Positions 11,116 through 21,810 of a stretch of DNA of 64,000 nucleotides are shown in pieces; position 1 is the stretch's first letter; each line of letters starts with the position of its first letter. Made by a program: the position numbers and the translations under genes. Location: the NCBI RefSeq assembly GCF_963676685.1, contig NC_092345.1:43111838-43175837 (forward strand), read 5' to 3'. Below the pieces are notes generated by a model. The model was not told the origin of the DNA. It ran no database searches and saw only the letters and a program-made list of their open reading frames with translations. This DNA comes from Mytilus edulis. Lineage: Eukaryota > Mollusca > Bivalvia > Mytilida > Mytilidae.

Positions 11116-13700
11116 TTTTGACTAAATAATTTTAATTGTTAGCGCTGAAGAGCTTCAGTGAAAAAAATCTGACGCGATAGTCCTGATCATCTTCAGTTTG
11201 TGATTTCTACATCAATTTCATGTACTAATTCAGTCAGTTTTATGTCATTTCTTGCATATATTTTTTTTTGTTACATGTACATGATGTAGCTTACTTTTCA
11301 AGTTTTTATATGACAACAGAAATTGAGAATAAAATTGAGAATTGAAATGGGAAATACAAGCATGTTAAAAATTTGCTTTCAAGTAATGCTTAAGCATGTC
11401 ATAGTTGTTTTCAAGAAGACACATTTGGTTTCCAGACAATAACTTGAGTATAAGTGAATGGATCTCTATGAAATTTTACTAGAAGGATCAATACACAAAA
11501 GGAAGATTAAGAATTGATTTTGGGGTTATGGTACAACATTTTGGGGTTGTTTTTTTTTCAAATTTTTTGGTTTTTCTTCCAAAATTTACCCTATTTACAT
11601 TGATTATACTGGTCTAGTATATATAGATCCAACAAATACTGATTTGGCAGGAGATGCACACAAAATAGGGTGTTTTAAAAATTTTATCTGCAATTTGTGC
11701 ATTTTCCCTATGATGTGTACTTCTTGATAATGTCTATGTGAGAATCATGATAAAGAAAATATATTTGGTAAGTATATATATATTCACAATTGACATGCGC
11801 CAGTGTGCTTCAAAAGGGTCTTCTTTCCCTTTCATTTCCAAAATTACACATGATTTTTTTTTCTCTCACAGAAACACATGAGTTATTTAGTAAATAAAAC
11901 ACTTGTCATTGTTTGAAACTTTCAGTAATAAAAATTTAGTTTAGCCTGTTTGAATGTTTCACTGATTGTGTAAAAATTTTAACTGAAAATGTACAAAACA
12001 CTTAATAAAATTGCATTATCTGCAGAACATATTGTCCATGCTATTCTAATCTGAGTTTTTATTCATACATATACTGGCATGGCTGGTGCTGTTCCAAGTT
12101 GTCTTCTTTTTCTGTTTCTTGAGAAGTATTTGTTTAACCTGTTCAGTCACTATAAAGTGTTACAATTCTTATTTAGACGCAACACATAAATGGTGACCAA
12201 AAAGGTACCGCTTTCACATGAGAGAAGCTAGAAAAAAAATTAAATGTACACATTTTCAATATTTTTGTAGGACTTACTATCATATGAAATTATGGCATTA
12301 GAGACTTCTGCTGAATAGAAATGTTTAGGTTCACCTGATACCTGTTTTCAAATTAGTCCATATTGAAGTTTGAAGGGTCCAAAATTAAAATATGTTTGAT
12401 TTCAAATGACATAAAAATTTGGTGTTTTTTATATGCTAAATATACATCTGTGGTCATATCAGGCTGTGCTTTGCGAAGCATTTTATTGCCTTTAGGTTTG
12501 TCCTTTTTTTTTGGTCATGAAAATTAATTTGTAGTTCTGTTGTGAAGTTGCTAACATGAGAATACCCAAATTGCTCCTATATTGTCAGTTTTTTCACCAA
12601 CTTTTTTAAATGTACCAGGCAAAAGTTTATTCTGTGCTTATTTTGTAGACTATCCTTGTTTACAATATAGTTACGCCAATTTAATTTTGAGTCCATGTAG
12701 AGTCATAGAAAAATGGGTTTGAAATGACCTCCAAACAATCCATGATACTGTAATGAGGTCAGTACCAAAATTCCATACATCATTACATGTATGGTTGATT
12801 TCAAATCCTTAAAACTGGAATATAAACATATGTTTTGTTTTATTTCTTCAAATATTTCAAACAATTTGACATTACTCCATGCTTCAACTATTATTTTTTG
12901 AAGAAAAGGATGCTGGTAACAAATTTAATTTGCTCATTTTAAAAAGATGATTTAATTAGATAATGGTGAAAGAAAACTTGTAAGATTTCTGCAGGTTTTT
13001 TTTGGCTGAATAGGTGCAATTTGGTAACTGAGTGCAATTTTGGTACTGTGATGTTATATACATGTAACCATAAGTGTGTATTGCTAAATAGATTGAAATG
13101 TGAACCTGATAGTGATACATGTATATAGTGATAAAGTACTTAGTAGAGTAAAAATGCTTTGATCAGGTTTAAACTGACTCATAAAATATAAAGGGGACTG
13201 CTGCAGCTTGAATTTTAAAGGATGTAGCCCACATACTTCCAAGTAACATGCCCTGTATATACCTATCAAAGTCATGGTATTCTCATGGGTTATCATAATA
13301 ACTCCATCTTCCCATAAAATTCAATTTTGAACAATATGGGAGCATACAATATATACATTACTAATTGTACAGTGTCAGTACTACTCAGACTCAAGTCTCC
13401 TTTTATGATTAAACTTAGAGAGAGAGAAAACAAAACAGCTTCCTTCTTCTGAGTCCTGGGACTAATAAGGTATCTTAGATATCTGATATGACATAATCAA
13501 TGAAAAGATTTGTTGAGAGGAAGTACAGAATAAGAAGATTGTGAATTATTTCAATATATTTTTTTGTTTTAAACTTTTGTTATTAATAAAGAATAAAGTT
13601 GTGATTTAGTCTGTGGGCTACCATAGCATAGGCGAATCCAGGAGGGGGGGGGGGGGTATAATAACCGTGATCACATTCAACAGTATAACCAACGTCATTT

Positions 13701-13777
13701 CTGCCACATAATTCCCCACATCAAGGAACAATGATAATCATTATCATTGTTCCTTGATGTGGGGAATTATGTGGCAG
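13701..13777. repeat. Perfect 37-bp inverted repeat with 3-bp spacer
   Basis: Arms 13701-13737 and 13741-13777 are exact complements (CTGCCACATAATTCCCC... and its reverse), separated by TCA. No mismatch is seen. Lies within the 3.9-kb insert. Confidence 0.93.
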
Positions 13778-14858
13778 ATGAACATAAGTAGTCAAGGTCA
13801 ACCAGTGCACCGGAGTTTACCCTGCATGCCGCATGGTCATTATAAAAAAAAAATCCGAAATGTATTGCTTGCAGAGTAGCTGGACGGAACTTTTACGCTA
13901 AATATGTTATCGTTAATTATGATTTTGTGACTTTTAAATGAAGCACCTGTGATTATTTAAGTAATTTGACCTCACTGATAATGGAAAGTTGAAGCAGACG
14001 AAACATGGCGTCAGTTGTTGTTGTCCTAACTTCGGTAATTTCCGTGGTACAATAAAATTAAATAAGCTACACAAGTTACCAAAATTCCTGAATTCTTGTT
14101 TTTGTAAACATAAAAATTAATGTCGTATTAAACATCGAAATTATTCTGATATGTCCCGTTTTTTCAAGCTCGCGTTGAAACGTTAAATTCGGCCGCCATT
14201 AAAAAAAATAATCGTACGAGATTTAACGAGAGTGACGAAACTTTTCAGATGGGTCGTGTAGAGAGAGTTATCGTTCTTTATTCCAAAACGATGCTTCTAC
14301 CATAAGTGCCAGCTAAAGCTGGCATAATATACATATTTATATGGTAAGGAAACAATAACATAAATCAAAATTAACCAATCCGATACCAAGTCAGGAATGT
14401 GGCATTTGTTATCAAATAGTTCATTTTTTTGTGTGTTAACGTTTGTTTTTGTTGCACCATGGTGATCCTGTTCTTTTGTGTCCTTCAGTTCTGGTTTGTA
14501 ACCCAGATTTAATGTTTCTCAATCGATTTATGACTTTTGAACACTGATATACAACTGTTGCCTTTACTTACCGAATGCATTATTTTTTACTTTAATGTTC
14601 TCATAGTTACACTCGTCCGAATCAGTCACATATGCACCTTTCCCTAATTGCTGACATGACGTTTCACACTCGTACTTTCATGTATGCTTTGTCAACACAA
14701 ACAAGAAAAGAAATTTAACAGTAAAAACATGTTTAATGTTCATGTTAATATGGCTGTAACGTGTAATTTTAGATAAACTATAATATTCCAATATTTTAAC
14801 ATAGTTTAATTGATCTATTCACACAGCATGCGCCACGATACAAATATTGAGCACTTAC

Positions 14859-15045
14859 ATATTAAATTTCTCTCTTTTGGAAACATTCTATTATCTTAGT
14901 AGTCAAAGTCATAAGAAAGGTCTTGTGCCAAAGGTTCTAATTCTACGTCACCACGAATATGACGAGCAACAATACTTGTTCCAAGTAAATGGGAATGAAG
15001 AAGTGTTGCAAAAGCTTTCATTCTGTTTTGTTTTGTCACCAAAGC
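14859..15045 (-). pseudogene. Copy C exon 8 (nonsense and 2-nt deletion)
   Basis: 187 nt against 189 in gene B. LLHSHLLG and ARHIRGDVELEP are retained. Where B reads DYQDTR, a TAA replaces the CAA codon. A GA dinucleotide is lost in the AGAGAGA run before the donor, shifting the frame. The splice sites (TTTTAG, GTAAGT) are still intact. Confidence 0.9.
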
Positions 15046-17339
15046 CTAAAACATAAGTATGTGAATTTCCTCTTTCAAAAAATTATTCAAATGATATAAT
15101 TGAGAAAATTAGAGTAAATGTATTATAGTTACATGCTTGCCTATGTAATAACGAAATTCATATAATACTAAACGCAGTAATTGATTTAATCACCAATAAT
15201 TATTGATGGAGGATGTACTTCGGTGAGGGTTTAGAACAAGAGTCAAATGTTCGAACTCTTCAGTGTTTCCCACAAGATACAAGGTAAAATATTTTGTCCC
15301 ATAACACATATTTATCTTTTAACATAAAACTTAATAGCTCATACATGGTAATTTGACAAAATTTAGGCAGATTCTTGATTTTCTTTCTTTTGATTTGAGA
15401 CTCAAAAAATACCAATGAAAATATAAGGTTATGGTCAGAGGTAGCCTTTTCCTGCCATATTTTATAAAGCAAATATCTGGAAAAGGGGCTCCATGACCTA
15501 TCGATATTTTTAGCTTATTCTGATCCTTAACTAACACTCTTTCAGCTTAAAATATCAATTTAGAATTCTTGATTTATCTAATTTTACCTCAGATCACCTA
15601 AGTACATCCTTAAATCATCAGGCATTAACTTCAAAATGACCTACAAGTATATAAATAAGTGCATAGTTATATTTTATCTGATCTATACTATTGGAGCACT
15701 AGAATATTCTATGTCCTATGTTTTATACGGGGTAACCATTTCAATAACTGCTTGACTGCTCAGCTCATTTATAACATATCTACCCTTTAAAGAATACAAT
15801 CAATTATTTCCTGTTGCCTGGACAAATTTCATTTAACGCCTACCTATCAATATTATTTATTTGACAAACTTTATTATGTTGGGCTAATATTCAATTCTTT
15901 CTGGACCTGACTATAGAAGTTTCTACCTCGCTACGAACAAACATAACAAAAATGGAAATATAAAGCGTTTTTAAAACTGTTCCTATTTTTGATTGAAATA
16001 GAAAAAATAAAAAATCATCATAAATCCATTACTTTAAGACCATTTAACGTCCGAATAAATTGTTGGAGGTTATTGCTTTTGCAAAAAAAAAAAAAAAAAA
16101 GAATTCTGATACCTAATTTGATGAGAGAAAAAAAAATTGGGGCAAGCAGATGACAAAAAAAAAAAATGAATTCAGAGTTTCCGCATACCTTTTATTTTTT
16201 AAATTGTTAAATTCTTTAAAACAAACAATTTGATTGATAGCGTCGAAAATCTACAACACTTTGCGATAAAAAAAAAACCAACATTTGTGTTAAAAAACAA
16301 AATATTATCGCCCCTTCTCCCTTGAAATTAAGTGGTTGCTCCCTAACTGGTTAAATATCGTAACAAACTTTCATTTGTCGCCATCAAAATACAAAATTAA
16401 ATTGAATAGAAAATAAATTAAAGATAAACAAACACAACCTTAAAATCGATGAGATGTGTAAATGCAGACATAAGATGTCACAACAGAACGAAACATTTAA
16501 TTTTCTTTTAAGTTTTACTTTTTTACGATGTGAGAACGATTCTGAAAGAATAATCAAATGTTTGGAATTGAGGTCTGTGAAACCGTTCTGCATATGTAAT
16601 AACAGCGGTGAAATACTAATACAGGTTCAGAGATACAACAACGATTGTCTTTAAAGAGACTGAGTGATAATATATACAGTCTGAGATATGATAAAAAAAT
16701 TCTATTTTTTATCAAGATATATATAAAGACATCAAAGCCACAATAAAAGACAAATGATGACACCAGGCAGTTAGTTTTATATTTGTCATATCGCAACCTT
16801 TAAAACCTACTTTAGGGTATGGGTTTTTCTCAAGTTCGAAGGCTGCACTGTAACATAGAATAGTTAACTTAAGTTCTACAGCAATTAATCTCTGCTTGAT
16901 AGTTGTCTAATTGGCAATAATAACACACCTTCTATTTGTTTTTATAAAGGAACCATAGTTAATATTATTTGAAAATGCAATTATCCCTGGGAAGTGGGAC
17001 GAAATGTTAAAGGCAGTATTTGAGTGTTTTTAGAAATGCAGCAACTATATGTTATCTCAAAAGACTTCGTAAAGGTATACGAGTTCTTAGAATAGTTCTA
17101 TTGACATAAAATCATTAATATACACACTGAGTAATATTTCTTGTAGTATGGACTCCCCCCTCACAAAAAACCACGCACATATTCAAAATCAGACTAAAAG
17201 TTGAAGTGGCCGGTGCAAAACGTCATGCCCAAATCTAAAGAAGAATCAGTTAAGGTTACTGGGATTTTCCGCAACTTGAATTCAAGGAGCTCTATGTCAG
17301 AGCGACTGCAACAGGATTTATTTATATTAATTCGTATCC

Positions 17340-17593
17340 TGGTATTTTTCAATATCACAAGAACCATAACTGATGCACGGTTAAAGTGAAAATCATCAAT
17401 ATCAAACTTGACCTCCATTTTGTTGTCAGTAACAGCATATTAAAATTTGAAAAGCTTTGATTGAATGGTTCATGAGTAAAAGCAACAACATGACTGGTAA
17501 CACAATTTTTCAATCTTTCAAGAACCATAACTCCTGAATAGAAAAAGTGAATATCGCCTTCATTGAACTTGACCTAAATTTTGTCATTAGTAA
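17340..17593. repeat. Diverged tandem repeat, about 1.5 units
   Basis: 'caagaaccataactcctgaa' and 'gaacttgacct' units match the longer array at 54100-54605. Ends at the LTR boundary. Confidence 0.65.
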
Positions 17594-18931
17594 TGTAACA
17601 TGCAGGGGGTCCTACACGCCAGATGGTACTTTGTGTACCCGTAGATCCGTACCAAGGTTACTTCCCTGTATTTGTTGTGTATCGTTGGCTAACCCTTACA
17701 AATGGTAACGTGTTTTCTGAACTAATTCAACCTTAGATATAAAAGCCTAACAACAAGTAACAAAAGATTACTTCCGATAAGTATACAAAATGGAACCCTT
17801 AACCTAACAATGGAGTACAATACAAGTGACGCTTAATTGGAGCTGTGACTTAACCTTACTTCAAAAGTTCGTATATGACTATAACCTATTTGCCTTACAG
17901 TACTTTAGTTCTTTGATTCAAAGGTAATATGGAATTATGGTTTCCAGTGCGCCCCTGGTCCTTATTCAAGGCCAAGGTGTCACTGGTCCTAAGGGACAGT
18001 ATCACGTTGTCACCTTAATTATATACCACAGGACAATATGTCACCACCTAGTTCAGTTAGTACAATTGGCTCTTGCTTATAAAAGTTTAACCAAAGGTCC
18101 TTGGTAAGCTACTTATTATTCATAAATAGTTATAATTCCCTTTTCCTTAGTCTTCACTCTGGGAGCTCTGCTGACCGAACGGATTAACGTTGCGAGAATC
18201 TCTACTTATATACTAGAATAATCTCTATCCAAAATGCATATAATCTCTAAACAGAAATAAATATATTCCGTATTACTGTTACGTTTTAGTTTAACGCCTA
18301 TAGTAATTTAATATCAAGCACTTAATTTTCAACTAGATAGGATCGGAACTAGTATCAAAACTTCGGAAATCGTTTTCCGTATTACAACCGTAATTAACGT
18401 ACTTCATTAAGAAACGAAAGTGAAAGGATTTAAACATTTGCCGACTTCCTAACAGATAAACTAAAAACTTCTTAACATAATTAAGGTAACTGAATAATTT
18501 TCGTCACATTACCAACGCCTCAAAAGAAATGCGCCCCGCATTTACAATACTCGAGCTAAATCATCGACCTCTGGCCCTTTTTCAGACCAAAACTCTATCA
18601 ACTATCTATTTGACAGTAACCACTGAGCATGTTCTCAAAAAGTAAAGTAATCTCCATGTTACTAGACAAAATTAACTGAACAAAATAAATGTCCACCTTT
18701 TCAGCTCGTAGACATAATATCTACCATATGCTCAGATTTCAACCAGCTCCTACCAATACTACTACCAATTGTTAATGGATTCCTAACAGCACTACTTAAC
18801 TTAATATCTTACCCTTACTATATGAAATCTAAATACCGAGGGCATACATCAATTTAAACTGTCACTGGAAACTTAATCTTCCGAAACAATCCTAGTTGCA
18901 AAGGGGTCTTTAACGTGCACAGGACGTGACA
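17594..18931 (-). repeat. Probable 3' LTR of the Gypsy element
   Basis: Read on the minus strand it starts TGTCACGTCC and ends GCATGTTACA, giving TGT..ACA ends; a short purine stretch (AAGAAA) precedes it. The left edge coincides exactly with the loss of homology to gene B at 54365. No second LTR is available for comparison, so the 1.34-kb length is provisional. Confidence 0.5.
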
Positions 18932-19215
18932 TTTCTTGAACACGGGGCATCGGATTTAACGTCCCCAGTCCGACCGGACGGATCCCATAAAATTAAAACA
19001 AAAGCACAATAATAATATCGGGTATCTTTTACCAGTCCATATTTCAAACTTAGATCTACAATAATAAAAACATATTTAATATCAAAAATACATATTTACA
19101 CGGTCTGTTTACAACTCAAAACACACAATTTACCGTTCGTAGTCCTTCATTCACGATGGAGGTTTTCTAAACCTCCTTGGCCGATCATTGTCTACGTCCT
19201 CATAATCATCTAGAT

Positions 19216-19563
19216 CTAATAAGGGCAAAGAGTCAATGATAACTTCTTTTCATGAATCTCTGATTCTATCTCTCCTGTTTTCTCAGGACTTTGTTCGTCA
19301 ACAAGTTCTCCCCTTAGTATTTGTTGGGGACAAGGGCGCATCCTATCAACATGTATCACTTGACCCGCTCCCTTACGCCCACAATTGACGGTGTATTTGA
19401 CACTTGAGTTTATCTTAATCACCTTATATGGACCACGCCACTGGTTAGTGAACTTTGGTGACAAACCCGGGGTTCTAAGGGGAAAGTATACATAAACCAT
19501 GTTGCCAGGTTCAAATGTAGCCCAACTGACATTTATGTCATGGTTTTTCTTTTGCCTTAACAT
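19216..19563 (-). pseudogene. Gypsy integrase C-terminal region
   Basis: 115-codon frame with FEPGNMVYVYFPLRTPGLSP, then WRGPYKVIK and VIHVDRMRPC: the GPY/F-type module at the end of Gypsy Pol. Separated from the core by the frameshift and stops. Confidence 0.8.
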
Positions 19564-20462
19564 TTGACCAGAAACATGTCTCTGAACACTCTAATGTGCC
19601 TCTTCCATGTGTTTTTGTAATTCCAAATTCCATGCCCACTGATTCTGAGGTATTGCCTTAACTTGGGATGGTAACTAATATATATTAAGTCTAGGGGAGT
19701 AGACACTTCCCTTCCCAACAATCTATTGGGAGTGTAACCAGTGGTTTCATGTTGAGAGGAGCTATAAGCCATCATGACATAAGGTAGTAATACGTCCAAA
19801 TTGGAGTGATATTCATTTACATACCCCGTGAGCATGGTAGCAAGAGTTTTATTTAAACGTTCAGCCATCCCGTCAGATTTCGGGTGATAAGGAGTCGTCC
19901 TGGTCTTTTCTATCTGAAGCAACTTGCACATCTTCTTAAACAAGTGGCTCTCGAATTGACTACCTTGATCAGAATGAATAATAGTTGGTACCCCGAACCT
20001 AGAAATAACCTCAGTCATAAGAATATTTGCAACTGTAGATGCCTCCATGTTGGGCATGGGGTGACTCTCTGTCCAATTAGTATAAAAGTCACTTATAACT
20101 AAGATATAGTATGTGTTGCCTTTTTCAATTGCTGGGAGTTCCCCAAGGATATCCATGGCAATTCTCTCAATGGGATAACCTGACTCTTTAACTTGCATTG
20201 GGGCCTTTCTCTTAGGAATTGGTTTCTTTTTCTTATTACATATTGAACAACCAGCAATGTAACTCCAAGTATCACCTCTAACACCTGGCCTATAAAATTT
20301 TTCCGTAATCCTAGGCAAAGTTTTCTTAATGCCCAAATGATCAGCTGTCCTATTATCATGAGCAAACTCAACAATTGTACGTCTTTCTTTCATTGGTATG
20401 ACAACTTGTTTCAAATTTGTTTCTGGATCTTCCCTAAGCAATATACCATCTTGAGCCTTCAT
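19557..20462 (-). pseudogene. Gypsy integrase (H2C2 finger and DDE core)
   Basis: 301-codon frame. Zinc-binding HDNRTADHLG and CSICNKKK, then the catalytic core: D in MDILGELP, D in HSDQGSQF, E in MAERLNKTL. The last 45 or so residues are out of frame, with an apparent frameshift near 19684, and other stops occur before the C-terminal region resumes at 19563. Originally part of a Pol polyprotein; not functional as it stands. Confidence 0.85.
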
Positions 20463-20699
20463 AACATTCCATTGGGACTAAAGGGACTTAACAACATAAC
20501 TGTGTTTGCCAATTTGTGAGTATGAAGATTTTGAGCCAGTGGTCAACCATCCTATGACAGTCTGCAAGTCACTGCCTGTTTCTTGCAATTGTCTCGAATC
20601 TAGCTCAAGATCATCAGCCTGGTCCCCCTGAAATTGTACCATATTGACTATGCCAACTGCTTCCCAGTTCTTAACAAAGCCACACTGCTTACAAGGAAT

Positions 20700-20930
20700 A
20701 CGACTCGGCATTGCGATGTCGGATACCTGGTCTATGTTTAATAACCTTATCGTATGAACTTATAACTTCAAGCCAACGGGCTAGTTGACCCTCTGGGTTT
20801 TTGAATCTAATGAGCTATTGTAATGAGCTGTGATCTGTCCTTATAAGAAACCGCCTACCGTACAAGAAATGCCGAAAATGTTTAACAAAATGGACCACGG
20901 CTAGCTGTTTTTGAAAGGATCCGACTCCAA
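20700..20930 (-). pseudogene. Gypsy RNase H fragment
   Basis: Reads LAVVHFVKHFRHFLYGRRF, IRTDHSSL, FKNPEGQLARWLEVISSYD and HRPGIRH with two in-frame stops (after SSLQ and after ESYSL). Typical RNase H to linker segment of Gypsy Pol. Truncated at its upstream end. Confidence 0.75.
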
Positions 20931-20940
20931 TTTTTATTTA

Positions 20941-21810
20941 TAATTATACATACAGATCTATATATCTATGGGCGGTGTGGCTGTAATCCCGGAGGGTTCG
21001 TGTGCCCTTCCACTTTATTTGTAATTTAACACAGGAATGGTTTAAACGATGAACCTCTTTTACAAAATTTCAGTAAAATAGTCACGTGAATAATACTTGT
21101 CATTTTATAAACAACACATAGCTGAGAGGGTGATAGAGCAGAGTGTTACCCCTGAAAAAGTTATCAGCTTAGGCGAAGCCAACGTTGACAATGTCTTTTC
21201 GATGGGTTACAATCTGCTATATTAACCTCTCAGATATATTTTATTTAGTTCATTATTTATTATTACAGAGTCTATTAAATTTAAAATCAAAAGTTATAAA
21301 CTATGTCGTTTTGTACATAACAATCATCCGTATTTAACAGAGTCCACGCTTGAGCAAGCGTCTCAGTGGATGGTAATAGAGTATTTGCCATGGGATAGGG
21401 TCAATTGTCCACTTTCAAATTGTATTAACCAATTAAAATCTGGTATTTCAACATGAAGTATATAAATAAAATTAAATGATAACCACACTCTTAACCACTA
21501 TTCCGTCCTTTTTTTTTACTGAAATGTGAATCATACTCGTCAGTGGTTTCATACTTGCAAGTGTATGATAAACACGTAAAGGTCACATCTGCTTACCCCT
21601 TCTTGAACAACTGAGATCACCCCCGGTTTTTTGAAGAAATCTTTTTTCTTATACTTTATATATTTCTATATTGTGTTCTGTGTACTATTAATTTTTTTAT
21701 TGTTTTTTTTTATTGTTTTTACCATTTCATTGTCAGTTTGTTTCGACTTCTACTAAGTATGACTATTTCTTTGATATTTTCTGTCTCTCTTTAAATTTCA
21801 TATAAAGTTG
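20941..21810. repeat. Block homologous to gene B intron 3 (57518-58366)
   Basis: Shares 'gggcggtgtggctgtaatcc', 'gctgagagggtgata' and 'gagcaagcgtctcagtgg' in the same order and orientation as gene B intron 3. Interpreted as the far part of copy C; an independent dispersed element is the alternative. Confidence 0.7.

Larger units (their letters stand above)
10452..14322. mobile_element. 3.9-kb insert in copy C with 8-bp direct repeats
   Basis: CATAATAT occurs at 10444-10451 and 14323-14330, and once in copy II (50959-50966), where the insert is absent. The left end has 'aaatgccagctttat'. The right end has the palindrome TGCCAGCTAAAGCTGGCA. Contains the dispersed repeat (10938-11115), a truncated G-rich MITE end near 13630 and a long palindrome (13701-13777). 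No ORF resembles a transposase, so it is a composite or non-autonomous insert. An 8-bp duplication is typical of hAT-type elements, but no matching ends were recognised. Confidence 0.65.
17594..20935 (-). mobile_element. Degraded Gypsy-type LTR retrotransposon, 5'-truncated
   Basis: Minus-strand order: RNase H remnant (about 20930-20700), integrase (20462-19557), integrase C-terminal region (19563-19216), 3' LTR (18931-17594). Internal stops and a frameshift break it, and gag, protease, most of RT and the 5' LTR are absent. It stops at 20935 against sequence matching gene B intron 3. It occupies the place of exons 4-6 of copy C. Confidence 0.85.
6025..21810 (-). pseudogene. Copy C: decayed partial duplicate of gene B
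   Basis: Minus-strand remains collinear with gene B: exon 8 (15045-14859, broken), exon 9 (10035-9976) and exon 10 (7338-7096), with intron sequence matching gene B introns 7-10, plus a block at 20941-21810 matching gene B intron 3. Exon 7 is missing: the homology jumps from B 53115 to B 54070 at about 17288. Exons 4-6 are replaced by a Gypsy remnant (17594-20935). No exon 1-3 or exon 11 was found. A nonsense codon and a 2-nt deletion in exon 8, with loss of the CuH exons, rule out a working enzyme. Similarity to B is much closer than to A. Confidence 0.88.
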
